Shown here in pieces: positions 41,991 through 51,275 of a stretch of 57,404 bases of DNA; within the stretch, counting starts at the first letter, position 1, and each line of letters begins with the position of its first letter. The notes beneath the pieces are model-generated. The model was not told the origin of the DNA and searched no databases. It saw nothing but the letters and a program-made list of their open reading frames with translations. This DNA comes from Verrucomicrobia bacterium UBA3750 (GTDB taxonomy: Bacteria; Verrucomicrobiota; Kiritimatiellia; RFP12; UBA1067), in assembly GCA_002371755.1 (NCBI GenBank), contig DFGM01000105.1, positions 19,349-76,752 on the forward strand. Direction: 5' to 3'. The position numbers and the translations under genes are program-made.

Positions 41991-43234
41991 CGGCCTTTCA
42001 TGGAGGCCGGTTGGATGTGCGTGCTACGGGTGAAAAGTCCAACGAAGCGGTGCTTGCGCTACCGCTCGGGCGGCTTTTGGCCAAAATCGTCCGCATCGAT
42101 TCTGCGGATAAGGAAGGCTCCGTTGCGGCGGCGTTGGCCGAGTTGAAGGCGGCAAGCCCGTATCCCGATGATGATTTGACTCTGAGTCTGGAGACGATGC
42201 GCGAGACAGCATCCGGCCAGATTGCCATTGCCGCCGCTCTTCCTGAAAGCGCCACGGAAGACATAGGCGAAGCGTTGGACGCGGCAAAACTGAACATAAC
42301 GCGCATAGACGCGCTCTCTTTGGGCGTTTTACGCGAGAAATGGCCGTTCATTCTCGGCAATCAACCAGAAGCCGATGCTTCCGTGCGGCGGCTTGTATTC
42401 GTCCAGGAACTTGACGATGTGGCGGCGTTTGCGATGGATGGCGATATGCCAGTCGCGATGCGTGCGATTTCAGGCCTTTCCATAGAAGCGGATATGGTGC
42501 GCGAGACGACGCGCCTTTTGCTGGAGGCCGAAGATTTTGGCGGCAGCCGGGAAGTTGCCGAGGTCGTGACCTTGGGCGACGTGCCGGTGGAAGGGCTTGG
42601 GATTTTCTCCAAGAACATCCGCCGTCTTGAGCTTGCGGTGGAGGATCATGCCGGGTTCGACGGCGTCGCGGAGCGTTCGGTGGAAGAAGGCACGCTCAAT
42701 GCGCTACCCGAGAGCTGGCGCGTCATGCTGGAAGAGACGCGTTTCAAGGGGAAGATGAAAAGGGCGCTAGTTGCGGCGATTTCGGTCTGGGTGCTCGTGA
42801 TGGCGGTTCTTTTCGGGGTTCCGGTGGCTTACGGCTACATGACCGACCATCAGAAGTCGTTGAGCCGCGCCCACTCCAGGCGCTACAACGAAGTGAAGGA
42901 AATGCGCGAAAAGGTGCGGCTTGTGCAGAAGTATTCCGACCATTCGCGCGGCGCCCTCGAAATCCTCAAGGCCGTCAGCGACAGAATGCCGGCGGGAATC
43001 GTCCTCGGCAACTGGAACTTCAAACGCGAAGACGGAGTGCGCTTTTCGGGCGAATCCGACGATGCTTCCAGCGTCTACGTTTTCAAGGACGCCTTGCAGG
43101 CGATGGCGTTCGGCGAAGACGATGACGCCGAGAAGGTTTTTGCGCAGGTGCTTCTTACCGGGCCTTCGGCCACCAAGGGCGGCAAGCAGAAGTTCGATAT
43201 CGAATGCCGGTATGAATCGGAGGAGGAGCGCTGA
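41969..43234 (+). CDS. PilM-PilN (GspL-like) assembly platform protein
   Basis: 421 residues. Residues 1-255 resemble the actin-like cytoplasmic domain of PilM/GspL (alternating strands, TRIDALSLGVL, LLLEAEDFGG). One membrane helix lies near 268-290 (LVAAISVWVLVMAVLFGVPVAYGY). A periplasmic PilN-like coiled coil and small domain follow (about 295-421). The fused arrangement equals GspL of type II secretion. It would hold the assembly ATPase at the membrane. The next two genes, a PilO/GspM-like protein and a secretin, are its natural partners; the junction to the first is a 1-nt overlap. Confidence 0.75.
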   Translation: MAGSIQIAAFHGGRLDVRATGEKSNEAVLALPLGRLLAKIVRIDSADKEGSVAAALAELKAASPYPDDDLTLSLETMRETASGQIAIAAALPESATEDIGEALDAAKLNITRIDALSLGVLREKWPFILGNQPEADASVRRLVFVQELDDVAAFAMDGDMPVAMRAISGLSIEADMVRETTRLLLEAEDFGGSREVAEVVTLGDVPVEGLGIFSKNIRRLELAVEDHAGFDGVAERSVEEGTLNALPESWRVMLEETRFKGKMKRALVAAISVWVLVMAVLFGVPVAYGYMTDHQKSLSRAHSRRYNEVKEMREKVRLVQKYSDHSRGALEILKAVSDRMPAGIVLGNWNFKREDGVRFSGESDDASSVYVFKDALQAMAFGEDDDAEKVFAQVLLTGPSATKGGKQKFDIECRYESEEER

Positions 43235-43770
43235 TGGGCAAAATGAGTCTAAAGGAACAGGCCGTGCTCGCCGTGCTGGGCGTCATACTCCTCTACGCTG
43301 CCGCGATAGGGCTGTGGTTCATGCGTCAGGATGCGGAATGGAAGAAGTCCGCAAAAGCCTACCACAAGGCAGAGCAGCGATACCGCGACGAGCTGAAGCT
43401 GATAGGCGAGAAGTCCAAATGGACGGAGGCGTACGAGGTGGAAAAGTCTCGCATGCCGCTTTTCGAAGAGGGGAAGAGCACAGATACCACGTGGCTGCAG
43501 AAGATGGACGAGCTTGCGAAGAAGCATCTCGTCTCCATCTCGCAGCGACAGGGCGGCAAGGAGGTGGAGGCCGGCGAAGTGCTGGAGCTTCCCATTGAAG
43601 TGCGCAGTTGGGAAGGTGCGCTTGAGCCGCTGGTCAAGTTCATACACGAGCTTGAAAACACCGACGATGGGATGTTCGATGTGAAGGCGATAAGCTTCAA
43701 GCCGTCGAACAAGCCCGGCTATCTTAAAGGTTCGTTCACGCTCACATGCGCGTATATGCGCCAGAAATGA
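43234..43770 (+). CDS. PilO/GspM-like inner-membrane protein
   Basis: 178 residues. A short cytoplasmic start, one membrane helix (about 9-29, VLAVLGVILLYAAAIGLWFM), a coiled coil to about 75, and a ferredoxin-like C-terminal domain (SWEGALEPLVKFIHELENTDDG). This is the plan of PilO/GspM, which pairs with the PilN/GspL periplasmic domain. Primary sequence similarity is low; position between a PilMN-like protein and a secretin supports the call. Confidence 0.75.
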   Translation: MGKMSLKEQAVLAVLGVILLYAAAIGLWFMRQDAEWKKSAKAYHKAEQRYRDELKLIGEKSKWTEAYEVEKSRMPLFEEGKSTDTTWLQKMDELAKKHLVSISQRQGGKEVEAGEVLELPIEVRSWEGALEPLVKFIHELENTDDGMFDVKAISFKPSNKPGYLKGSFTLTCAYMRQK

Positions 43771-43789
43771 CGAGGAGGGATGGTGGAAT

Positions 43790-46756
43790 ATGGAATTTGA
43801 GAAGAAAATAAAGGCATGTTTGCTGGTGCTTGCGCTTGCGCTGCTTTCCGGCACGGTCGGTGCGCAATCGCGCAGCAGCATCTTGAACAGGTCTCGCGGA
43901 GGTGCGTCGCGCAATGCGGCATCCGCCCCGGCGGCGGCCGCAGCCAATGCGCTTGCCGAAGCGAGTGCGGCGGCGGACGGCGTCGAAGGCGACACCACGA
44001 GCGACCTCAATTTCAAGGAAGCCCCGGTGGAGATTGTGTTCCAGGTCTATGGCAAGCTTGTGGACAGGACCGTTCTCAAGGACCCCGCCACGCCATCGGT
44101 GAATATCACGCTGGAGTCGCGTCCTGGCCAGAGGCTTTCCAAGGAAGAGCAGATAGAGGCCATCGAGGTCGTGTGCGAAATGAACGGCATACACTTCGAG
44201 AACTACGGGGAGAAGTTCGTGCGCGCCCTGCCCAGGAAAGAGGCGAGCAAGGAAGGCATTCCGCTCTACATGGATCCGCAGGTGGAAGAGCTTCGCGCCG
44301 TCCCCATGGGCAAGGTCGTATCCGTGATGATAAACTTCAAGAACATCTCGGCGCAGGAAGAGGCGCAGAAGGCGCTTGAGGGGTTCAAGACGGGGAACGG
44401 GCTTCTTCAGGTCTTCGAGCGCACCAACTCCATACTTGTCACCGATACGAAGCAGAACATCGTGAGGATGCTTGAGATTGCGCGCGCCATAGATATTGCG
44501 ACGCCCGTCCTCGAGAACGTCTACGTGCGCCAGATAAAGAATGCGTCCGCCTCCGACATCAAGACGGCCCTGGAGCAGATTGTGCAGGAGTCGCAGAAGG
44601 AACTGGAGAAGAACGGGAAGGCGCAGCAGAACGCGGCCGCCAGCGCGGCGGCGCGCCCCATGCAGCCGAGCTTCCTCAGGCGCCCCGGGCAGAACGGCGC
44701 CAACCAGCAGCCGCAGCCCACCACCCTGGATTCGCTCGTCACGAGCGTTTCCGACGCCGACCGCGGCCTTATCCGCGGCAAGGTGCTCATCCTCGCGGAC
44801 GAGCGTTCCAACAAGCTCGTCGTAATCACCTCGAAGAGCAACATGGACTTCTTCGACCGCGTCATCGAGCAGCTCGACGTGGAGACGACGCCCGATACCG
44901 TCGTCAAAGTCTATCGTCTCAAATACGCGGACGCGGAGGATGTCTCCGACATGATAAACGACCTCATCGGCAATTCGGCCAGCGGCAGGAACTCCGGCTC
45001 GTCGCGCGGCAACCAGAACCAGAATGCGAAAGCGGGCTCCAGCAGCAACCTTACGCGCAACACGTCTGGCGGCTCCGCTTCACGCTCCCCGGCAAACCAG
45101 CGCTCCGGCGAAGCGAAGGCCGGCGAACTTTCCAAGGACAACACCACCGTGCTCGCCGACAAGCGCATCAACGGCCTCGTCGTCATGACCGAAAAGGAAC
45201 TCGTCCCAACCATCGAGAATATCATCCAGTCCATGGATGTGCGCCTCTCCCAAGTTCTCATTGAGACTGTCATCATCGAAGTTACGCTCGGCGACAATCT
45301 CAGCACCGGTATTGATTGGGTGTTGCGCGGTAAATCGAAAGTCCAGTCGACGCGTACCGTGACAGACGCAGATGGAAATAAGACAACAGAGAATGTATAC
45401 ATCACGGCAAGAGACACCTTGTGGAACAGAAATAGTTCGGCGCTTGGTGGCGGCGGCGGCGGGTCTCAAGGGATTATGCGAAATGTCCTTGGCATGGGCG
45501 ACAATATCACCTCTAATATGGTCACGAAGTTGTCGAGCGGGGGGTTGAACTATTTTCTGAAGTCCGACAAGCTTAATCTTGCGGCAGTAATTCAGGCGGC
45601 TAAGACAGACAACAGGGCAAAATACTTGGCCTCCCCTGTCATTATGACAGTTGACAACAAGGAAGCGACCATTGAGGCGACTGAATCGCGCAAGTTCTTC
45701 TCGGGGTACGAGACCTCCAACAGTTACTCCAACTATACGAAAACGCCGAAGTACGATTCCAAGGATATCGGCATCACTATCAAGGTTACGCCGAAAATAA
45801 ATCCCAACGGCACCGTGATGCTTGAGGTGGAAGAGGAGTATTCGCAGCTCGGCGCAGGCCAAAGCATCCTTGTTGGCGAAGGTGCAGCCAAAGAAACCAT
45901 TGATACTGCTCTGACGCGTAAAATGTCTGCAGATATTCTTCTGGAGAATTCAGAGACGGTAGTGTTAGGCGGCTTGACGGAAACCTTTGCATCGGAAAAG
46001 GAATCCGGCATACCGCTTTTGAAGGATATACCTTGGATTGGCAAGTGGCTCTTCGGTAGCGTAGAGAAGGTTGAAGACCGTAAAGAACTGCTTGTGTTCA
46101 TGACGCCGTACGTGCTGGACGATGCGGAATCTGCGCAGGCCGAAGCGTTCAGGCGCAAGAAAGCGCTTAGCGATGCGTCTCCGTGGGAGGATCATGGCTG
46201 GAGCGCATCCAAGCTTGCCGATCCAATGGCGAAGAAGGAGCAGATGCGCCGCTTGAAAGACGAGTGGAAGAAACAGGATGAAGAGCGCCAGACGCGTCTC
46301 GCGCTGGAGAAGGCTAAGCTCGACCGTGCAAAGGCACTTGAGGCGATGAGCGAAACTGAGCGCAAGTTCTGGATCGAAGCGCACCGCGAGGAGTTAGAGG
46401 AAGAGGAGCGCAAGCGTTTCGACGAGTTCATGAGGGAGCAGCGCGATTTGAGCGAACTTGCGGAGCAGATACGTGCAAAGCGCATGGCAGAGGCCGAGAC
46501 TAAGATAGAGAAAGCGGTAGAGGCAGAGGCCGAGAAGAAGTCTCCCAAGCCTGAATCGTCTCTCGCGCCGGCGCCTGAGCCGTCTGGAACCAATAATGGA
46601 TCCGCGCCCAGCGCCCCGCAACCCGCGCCAAGTGGAGATGGCCAGGCTGAGCCTGTCCAATCGGCCCCAGCCGGCCAAGAGCTGAAATTCATGCTTGAAG
46701 ATCTTGAATCCGAAAGCACCGTGCCCCTCACTCCCGCCACAGCCCCAGCAGCATGA
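43790..46756 (+). CDS. Secretin (GspD/PilQ family) with long coiled-coil C-terminal extension
   Basis: 988 residues. A signal peptide (about 1-26) and Ala/Ser-rich stretch precede N domains (about 65-500) with Gln/Asn/Ser-rich inserts. The secretin core (about 500-770) has SQVLIETVIIEVTLGDN, SPVIMTVDNKEATI and the closing ETVVLGGLTETFASEKESGIPLLKDIPWIGKWLFGS. It forms the outer-membrane channel of a type II secretion or type IV pilus system. Beyond the core a Glu/Arg/Lys coiled coil (about 800-915) and an Ala/Pro tail of 75 residues follow, which is unusual for secretins. From about 45250 to 46120 the base composition falls well below the flanking parts. The stop overlaps the next start (ATGATT). 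Confidence 0.9.
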   Translation: MEFEKKIKACLLVLALALLSGTVGAQSRSSILNRSRGGASRNAASAPAAAAANALAEASAAADGVEGDTTSDLNFKEAPVEIVFQVYGKLVDRTVLKDPATPSVNITLESRPGQRLSKEEQIEAIEVVCEMNGIHFENYGEKFVRALPRKEASKEGIPLYMDPQVEELRAVPMGKVVSVMINFKNISAQEEAQKALEGFKTGNGLLQVFERTNSILVTDTKQNIVRMLEIARAIDIATPVLENVYVRQIKNASASDIKTALEQIVQESQKELEKNGKAQQNAAASAAARPMQPSFLRRPGQNGANQQPQPTTLDSLVTSVSDADRGLIRGKVLILADERSNKLVVITSKSNMDFFDRVIEQLDVETTPDTVVKVYRLKYADAEDVSDMINDLIGNSASGRNSGSSRGNQNQNAKAGSSSNLTRNTSGGSASRSPANQRSGEAKAGELSKDNTTVLADKRINGLVVMTEKELVPTIENIIQSMDVRLSQVLIETVIIEVTLGDNLSTGIDWVLRGKSKVQSTRTVTDADGNKTTENVYITARDTLWNRNSSALGGGGGGSQGIMRNVLGMGDNITSNMVTKLSSGGLNYFLKSDKLNLAAVIQAAKTDNRAKYLASPVIMTVDNKEATIEATESRKFFSGYETSNSYSNYTKTPKYDSKDIGITIKVTPKINPNGTVMLEVEEEYSQLGAGQSILVGEGAAKETIDTALTRKMSADILLENSETVVLGGLTETFASEKESGIPLLKDIPWIGKWLFGSVEKVEDRKELLVFMTPYVLDDAESAQAEAFRRKKALSDASPWEDHGWSASKLADPMAKKEQMRRLKDEWKKQDEERQTRLALEKAKLDRAKALEAMSETERKFWIEAHREELEEEERKRFDEFMREQRDLSELAEQIRAKRMAEAETKIEKAVEAEAEKKSPKPESSLAPAPEPSGTNNGSAPSAPQPAPSGDGQAEPVQSAPAGQELKFMLEDLESESTVPLTPATAPAA

Positions 46757-47313
46757 TTGCAGAGATAAACGAACAGGTTTTGCGCGATTATTTCGCCAGG
46801 CTCGACAGGCTTGTCGCGCCGGGCACTGAATTGTTCGTTTTCGGCGGTGCGTCAATAGCGCTTCTTGGCTCTAAAATCCGCACTACCGTGGATGTCGATG
46901 TGGCGGCGCCTTATTCCAGGGTGGATATGGTTTCGTTCAAGGAGGCGTCAAAACTTGCCGGGCTTCCTGTCAATCCAGGGATGGGGTATCAAGGCGCGTA
47001 TTTGGAGTTTGTCGAAGAGAGAATGCTTGCCTTGCCGGTCCAGAAGAGGGATGAAGCCACAGTCCTTTTCAGGGGATTGAACTTGACCGTAATCACAGCT
47101 TCCGAATCCGATCTCGTGGCCTCAAAACTTGTGCGCTATAACGACAAGGACAGGTCCGACGTGCAATTTCTCGCCGGTTTGGGCAAGGTGTCGCCGGAAG
47201 ATGTCAAAGCCTCGGTCGCCAGAATGTCGCCAAGGCTCAGAAGCGACGTGCTTGTGGCGGAAAATCTCTCCAATCTCGAGACAGATTTTATGCTATGGAA
47301 GGAGATATCGTGA
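46753..47313 (+). CDS. Nucleotidyltransferase-fold protein (DUF6036/AbiEii-like)
   Basis: 186 residues. FVFGGASIALLGSKIRTTVDVDV places a GG loop and two spaced acidic residues, as in minimal nucleotidyltransferases of the DUF6036 and AbiEii groups. ESDLVASKLVRYNDKDRSDVQFL is the conserved follow-up (K..R...KD..D). Such proteins often act as toxins or antitoxin partners that modify tRNA or proteins. Here it overlaps the secretin stop by 4 nt, and the following small gene overlaps its stop. The toxin-antitoxin idea is inference. Confidence 0.72.
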   Translation: MIAEINEQVLRDYFARLDRLVAPGTELFVFGGASIALLGSKIRTTVDVDVAAPYSRVDMVSFKEASKLAGLPVNPGMGYQGAYLEFVEERMLALPVQKRDEATVLFRGLNLTVITASESDLVASKLVRYNDKDRSDVQFLAGLGKVSPEDVKASVARMSPRLRSDVLVAENLSNLETDFMLWKEIS

Positions 47314-47660
47314 CCCCTAGGGAGAGACAGCGGCTGGCCTATGAGCTTGCATTTCTGCCTGAGAGGCTCAACGGCATGTGCCATTCTTGGCTCAAGGCGC
47401 CAGGCGAAGCGGATCCCGACGAATTGCGGGCGCTTGACGAAGCGGCCTTATTGCACCTGCCGTTGCCGGAAGGCTGCGCCAATGCCAGGGCCGTGTACCG
47501 ACTTGCACTCTATCAAGCCGGCGCGTCGCCGTACGGCATGCGAACTTTCATACGCAATGTGCGCATGCGTCTGGGAAGACCGGCCTTGACGGATTCCTCC
47601 GTGCCAAAATCACTTGTTGCGGATGTCGCCCTCCCGCACTACCATATCCCTGAGGTGTGA
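47310..47660 (+). CDS. Small protein paired with the nucleotidyltransferase
   Basis: 116 residues from a GTG that overlaps the upstream stop (GTGA), with AAGGAG 6 nt before it; an ATG at 47295 is the alternative. The sequence is helical and soluble (ERQRLAYELAFLPERLN, ALYQAGASPYGMRTFIRNV). No family is recognised. Tight coupling to the nucleotidyltransferase suggests a functional pair. Confidence 0.65.
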   Translation: MTPRERQRLAYELAFLPERLNGMCHSWLKAPGEADPDELRALDEAALLHLPLPEGCANARAVYRLALYQAGASPYGMRTFIRNVRMRLGRPALTDSSVPKSLVADVALPHYHIPEV

Positions 47661-47706
47661 AAATGACGCAGACGAGGGAAGGTGTGAAGCGAAAGGAGAA
47701 GATTTG

Positions 47707-48663
47707 ATGAATCTGAAAGCGATAGCGGTGATAGTGCTGGCTCTGGCAGGCATTGCAGGGGCGTTTTCGTGGGTGAAGACGGCGTCTTTGCGCGAGGAGG
47801 AGGCGCAGGCCCTCCAGGCTGCCGAAGAAGCCAAGGAGGAGGCGGCAAAGCAGGCCATGCGCAAGGCGGAAGCGGAAAAGAAGACTGCCGAAGCGAACGA
47901 GAGGGCGAAGAAGGCGGAGGCCGAAGCGGCAAGAGCCAAGAGCGAGACGGCTAAAGCCGAGAAGGATGCCGCGAAGGCCGCGGAAAAGAAGGCCGAACTC
48001 GACGGCAAGGCGGCAAAGGACCTGCGAGCGGCCAAAGAGGCAGAGGCGAAAGCCGCTGCCGACGTGAAGGCTGCAGAGAAGGCGAAAGCCGAAGCCGCCC
48101 AGGCCGAAGCCGCAAAGGCCGAAGCCGAAAAGGCAAAAGCCGAGGCCGAGGCCCAGACCGAGGCAGCAAAGACAGAGCGTGAGCGGATAGCCGCCCAGGC
48201 CATTGCCGACGAGGCGAAGCTGATGGAGCTGCGCGCCATGGATCTCGCTTCCATGGAGCGCGACCTTATCGATTTCAAGCGGGAACTCGACGAACGCGAA
48301 AGGGCGCTGCGCCCCGACAAGACGGCGGCCGACCTTGCTTGGGTGGCGGAAGCCGAGGCGGAGACGATAGGCGAGACGAACAGAGTCAAGAAGGCTGTGA
48401 AGGTGCTGCCGGAAAACGACCCTTCGCTACCGAAAGAGACGCGAGAACTTGCGCGCAGGGAGAGACTGCTCGGCGAAGCTTTCGAGGCCGAGAGGGAGAG
48501 AATCCGCAATGAGGCTCTGGCACGTCTCGAAACGCTGCTCCGCAAGGCCCGCGAAGAGGATAGGGTCGTCGACGCGGAATCCTATTTCAAAACCATAAAA
48601 TCGCTTTATCCCGATTGGAAACCGGGAATGCAGGAACAGGAAAAGGAAGAAGAAAAGAAATGA
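47707..48663 (+). CDS. TolA-like membrane-anchored coiled-coil protein
   Basis: 318 residues from an ATG with AAAGGAG 7 nt upstream. A membrane helix lies at about 4-21 (KAIAVIVLALAGIAGAFSW). About 170 residues of Ala/Lys/Glu heptad sequence follow and probably form one long alpha helix. A mixed helical C-terminal part ends SYFKTIKSLYPDWK. The layout matches TolA domain II without a recognisable TolA domain III. It may span the periplasm beside the secretin system. The stop overlaps the ychF start by ATGA. Confidence 0.72.
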   Translation: MNLKAIAVIVLALAGIAGAFSWVKTASLREEEAQALQAAEEAKEEAAKQAMRKAEAEKKTAEANERAKKAEAEAARAKSETAKAEKDAAKAAEKKAELDGKAAKDLRAAKEAEAKAAADVKAAEKAKAEAAQAEAAKAEAEKAKAEAEAQTEAAKTERERIAAQAIADEAKLMELRAMDLASMERDLIDFKRELDERERALRPDKTAADLAWVAEAEAETIGETNRVKKAVKVLPENDPSLPKETRELARRERLLGEAFEAERERIRNEALARLETLLRKAREEDRVVDAESYFKTIKSLYPDWKPGMQEQEKEEEKK

Positions 48664-49778
48664 GTCTCTCGGTAGGTATAGTGGGACTTCCAAATGTCGG
48701 AAAGTCGACATTGTTCAACGCACTCACGAAGAAGCAGCAGGCGGCGGCGGAGAACTATCCGTTCTGCACGATAGAACCCAACAGCGCCATTGTCGAAGTG
48801 GCAGACGAAAGGCTCGCGAAGCTTGCGGAAATAGTCCATCCCCAGCAGATAATCCATGCGACGGTGGAGTTCACCGATATCGCCGGGCTGGTGAAGGGGG
48901 CTTCCAAAGGCGAAGGCCTCGGCAACAAGTTTCTGGCGAACATCCGCGAGTGCGATGCGATACTGCATGTCGTCAGGTGTTTCGAGAACGACGACATCAT
49001 CCACGTGCAGGAGGGCGGCAACAAGTCCGCCCCCATCGACCCGGTGAGCGATGCCGAGGTGATCGAGACGGAACTCATTCTTGCGGACATGGAGCAGCTC
49101 CAGAAGCGTTACGACAAGGTGCGCAAGGAGGCGCAGGCTAAGGTGGCGCTGCGGCCGGAAGCGGAAGCGTGCGCAGCCTTGCTCAAGCATCTGGAGGAAG
49201 GCAAGAGCGTGAGGACGTTTCCGCGCAAAGAGGGGGATGCGATTCTCGGCGTTCTCAAGGAGCTCCATTTCCTCACGGACAAGAAAGTCATCTACTGCGC
49301 CAACGTTTCGGACGACAATGTGACCGGCGAAGGGAATCCTCATGTGGCGGCGCTGAAGGAATATGCTGACCGGGAGGGTGCCGAGACCGTGGTCGTGTGC
49401 GCGCAGATGGAAGCGGATCTCGCGGGTTTGAGCGATGCGGAGGCGAAAGAGTTTCTCGAAAGCTACGGACTCGAGGAAAGTTCTCTGGACCGCACCATAC
49501 AGCTTGCGTACCGCACGCTCGGGCTTGCGAGCTATCTTACGGCGGGTCCGAAGGAGGTGCGCGCCTGGACTTTCCGGCGCGGCTGGAAGGCCCCGAAGTG
49601 TGCAGGCGTAATCCACACCGACTTTGAAAAGGGATTCATCCGCGCTCAGGTGGTGTCGTACGAAGACTACGTGAAGTACGGCGGCGAATCCGGCGCGAGA
49701 GCGGCAGGCGCTCTCAGGCCGGAAGGCAAGGAATACGAAATGCAGGATGGCGATGTAGTGGAGTTCATGTTCAATTAG
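48660..49778 (+). CDS. ychF: Redox-regulated ATPase YchF (Obg family)
   Basis: 372 residues. The P-loop is GLPNVGKST, and NKPVIYCANVS-type G4 reads KVIYCANVSDD (the Asn/Lys specificity motif is altered, as in YchF proteins that prefer ATP). The C-terminal TGS domain ends FEKGFIRAQVVSYEDY and GDVVEFMFN. It binds ribosomes and is linked to stress translation. The ATG at 48660 is chosen over upstream starts because it gives the conserved N-terminus. Confidence 0.95.
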   Translation: MSLSVGIVGLPNVGKSTLFNALTKKQQAAAENYPFCTIEPNSAIVEVADERLAKLAEIVHPQQIIHATVEFTDIAGLVKGASKGEGLGNKFLANIRECDAILHVVRCFENDDIIHVQEGGNKSAPIDPVSDAEVIETELILADMEQLQKRYDKVRKEAQAKVALRPEAEACAALLKHLEEGKSVRTFPRKEGDAILGVLKELHFLTDKKVIYCANVSDDNVTGEGNPHVAALKEYADREGAETVVVCAQMEADLAGLSDAEAKEFLESYGLEESSLDRTIQLAYRTLGLASYLTAGPKEVRAWTFRRGWKAPKCAGVIHTDFEKGFIRAQVVSYEDYVKYGGESGARAAGALRPEGKEYEMQDGDVVEFMFN

Positions 49779-49904
49779 AGAGAGTTAGGAGCAAAGCCGT
49801 CCGTCCCCGCTCCGTGCAGCAGTGCGAATGACGATGACTTGGAAAGTCAGGATGCAGGCAAGGAGCCGGGAGCCGGAAGGAGTCAAGACAAAGGAGACAT
49901 GACG

Positions 49905-51275
49905 ATGCAATACGTTTCAACGAGAAAAGGATATCGCGCCAGCGCGGTCGAAACTGTTTTCCAGGGGCTTGCGCCCGATGGCGGGCTTTATGTGCCCGAG
50001 AGTGTCAAGAGCGAAGAGCTGCCCGTGTTTCCCGGGCTGGGGGAGGCGGAGGATTATGTTCTCAAGCGGCTTTTCGGCGACTTCCCGGAGAAAGTCCGCT
50101 GCGAGGCGATTGCGCGCCTCCTTTCGCGCTTCCCCGAAGGCGATGCGGTGCCTGTGGTCGAAGCGGGCGGGATGCACATCCTTGAGCTCTTCCACGGGCG
50201 CACGGGTGCATTCAAGGATGTGGCGCTTTCCATGCTTCCCGTATTTATGCGCCATTCCGCCGGAGGGAGAAGGGTGCTTGTGCTTACCGCGACAAGCGGC
50301 GATACGGGTTCTGCGGCGATGCAGGGTTTTGCGGGTGTCGATGGAACGGCCGTGGCGGTGTTCTTCCCCAATACCGGCACTTCGCGCATCCAGCGTCTCC
50401 AGATGACGACTCCGGCCGATGCAAACGTGCATGCCATCGCGATACGCGGCAACTTCGACGACGCGCAGGCCGCCGTGAAGCGCATATTCGCTTCCAAGGC
50501 GATGAACGACGAAGCGAAGGCGCGCAACGTGTTTCTTTCGTCCGCAAACTCCATCAACACGGGGCGGCTCGTTCCGCAAATCGGCTACTATATGCTTGCG
50601 GCGTCACGCCTTGGCGAGTATGACGTGGTGGTGCCGTCCGGCAACTTCGGCAACATCCTTGCCGCCTACTACGCCAAACTCCTCGGCGCGAAAATCGGCA
50701 CGTTCGTTTGCGCTTCCAACGTGAACGATGTGCTTGCGCGCTTCGTGAAGACGGGTGTGTACGACCCCGGCGACAAGTTCACGGTCACGAACTCGCCATC
50801 CATGGACATCCGCAAGTCCTCCAACGTCGAAAGACTCCTTTGGATTCTCAACGACGGGGATTGCGACGAGGTTTCCCGCCTTATGGACGACTTGGCCGTG
50901 AAGGGTCGCTACGAATTGAACGACAAGGCGAAAGCGAAACTCTTTGCGGAGTTCAAGGGCGGTGTGGCCACACCCGAAGAGACGGAGGCCGAAATGCGCA
51001 GGATGCGCGACGAGGCGGGCTATGTGCTCGACCCCCACACCGCGGTCGCGACAAAAGTGGCGCGCGACCTGGGCTATCCCAAGGCCGGGCGCAAGGTGCT
51101 TGTGGCCGCCACGGCCACGCCTTACAAGTTCCCCGAGACTTGCGCAAAGGCGTTCGGCGAAGGAGTCCTTGCCGACCCTCCACCGTCCTTCCGCGATTTG
51201 GAGACCCTCCCGATAGTCCAGAACAAGGTGGTGGATGTCGCCGGAATCGACGAGGCAGTGAGAGAACTCCTATGA
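49905..51275 (+). CDS. thrC: Threonine synthase
   Basis: 456 residues from MQYVSTRKGY, 8 nt after AAGGAG; an ATG 6 nt earlier is too close to that site. The PLP lysine is in GRTGAFKDVALSMLP, and TATSGDTGSAAMQGF and PSGNFGNILAAYYAK bind the cofactor phosphate. The enzyme makes threonine from phosphohomoserine. The stop overlaps the rdgB start (ATGA). The 126-nt gap upstream shows no gene. Confidence 0.96.
   Translation: MQYVSTRKGYRASAVETVFQGLAPDGGLYVPESVKSEELPVFPGLGEAEDYVLKRLFGDFPEKVRCEAIARLLSRFPEGDAVPVVEAGGMHILELFHGRTGAFKDVALSMLPVFMRHSAGGRRVLVLTATSGDTGSAAMQGFAGVDGTAVAVFFPNTGTSRIQRLQMTTPADANVHAIAIRGNFDDAQAAVKRIFASKAMNDEAKARNVFLSSANSINTGRLVPQIGYYMLAASRLGEYDVVVPSGNFGNILAAYYAKLLGAKIGTFVCASNVNDVLARFVKTGVYDPGDKFTVTNSPSMDIRKSSNVERLLWILNDGDCDEVSRLMDDLAVKGRYELNDKAKAKLFAEFKGGVATPEETEAEMRRMRDEAGYVLDPHTAVATKVARDLGYPKAGRKVLVAATATPYKFPETCAKAFGEGVLADPPPSFRDLETLPIVQNKVVDVAGIDEAVRELL

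Noticed and set aside
47614..47706. Extended N-terminus of the TolA-like protein
   Set aside because: The upstream in-frame start lies inside the preceding gene. The ATG at 47707 has a good ribosome binding site and opens the membrane helix directly.
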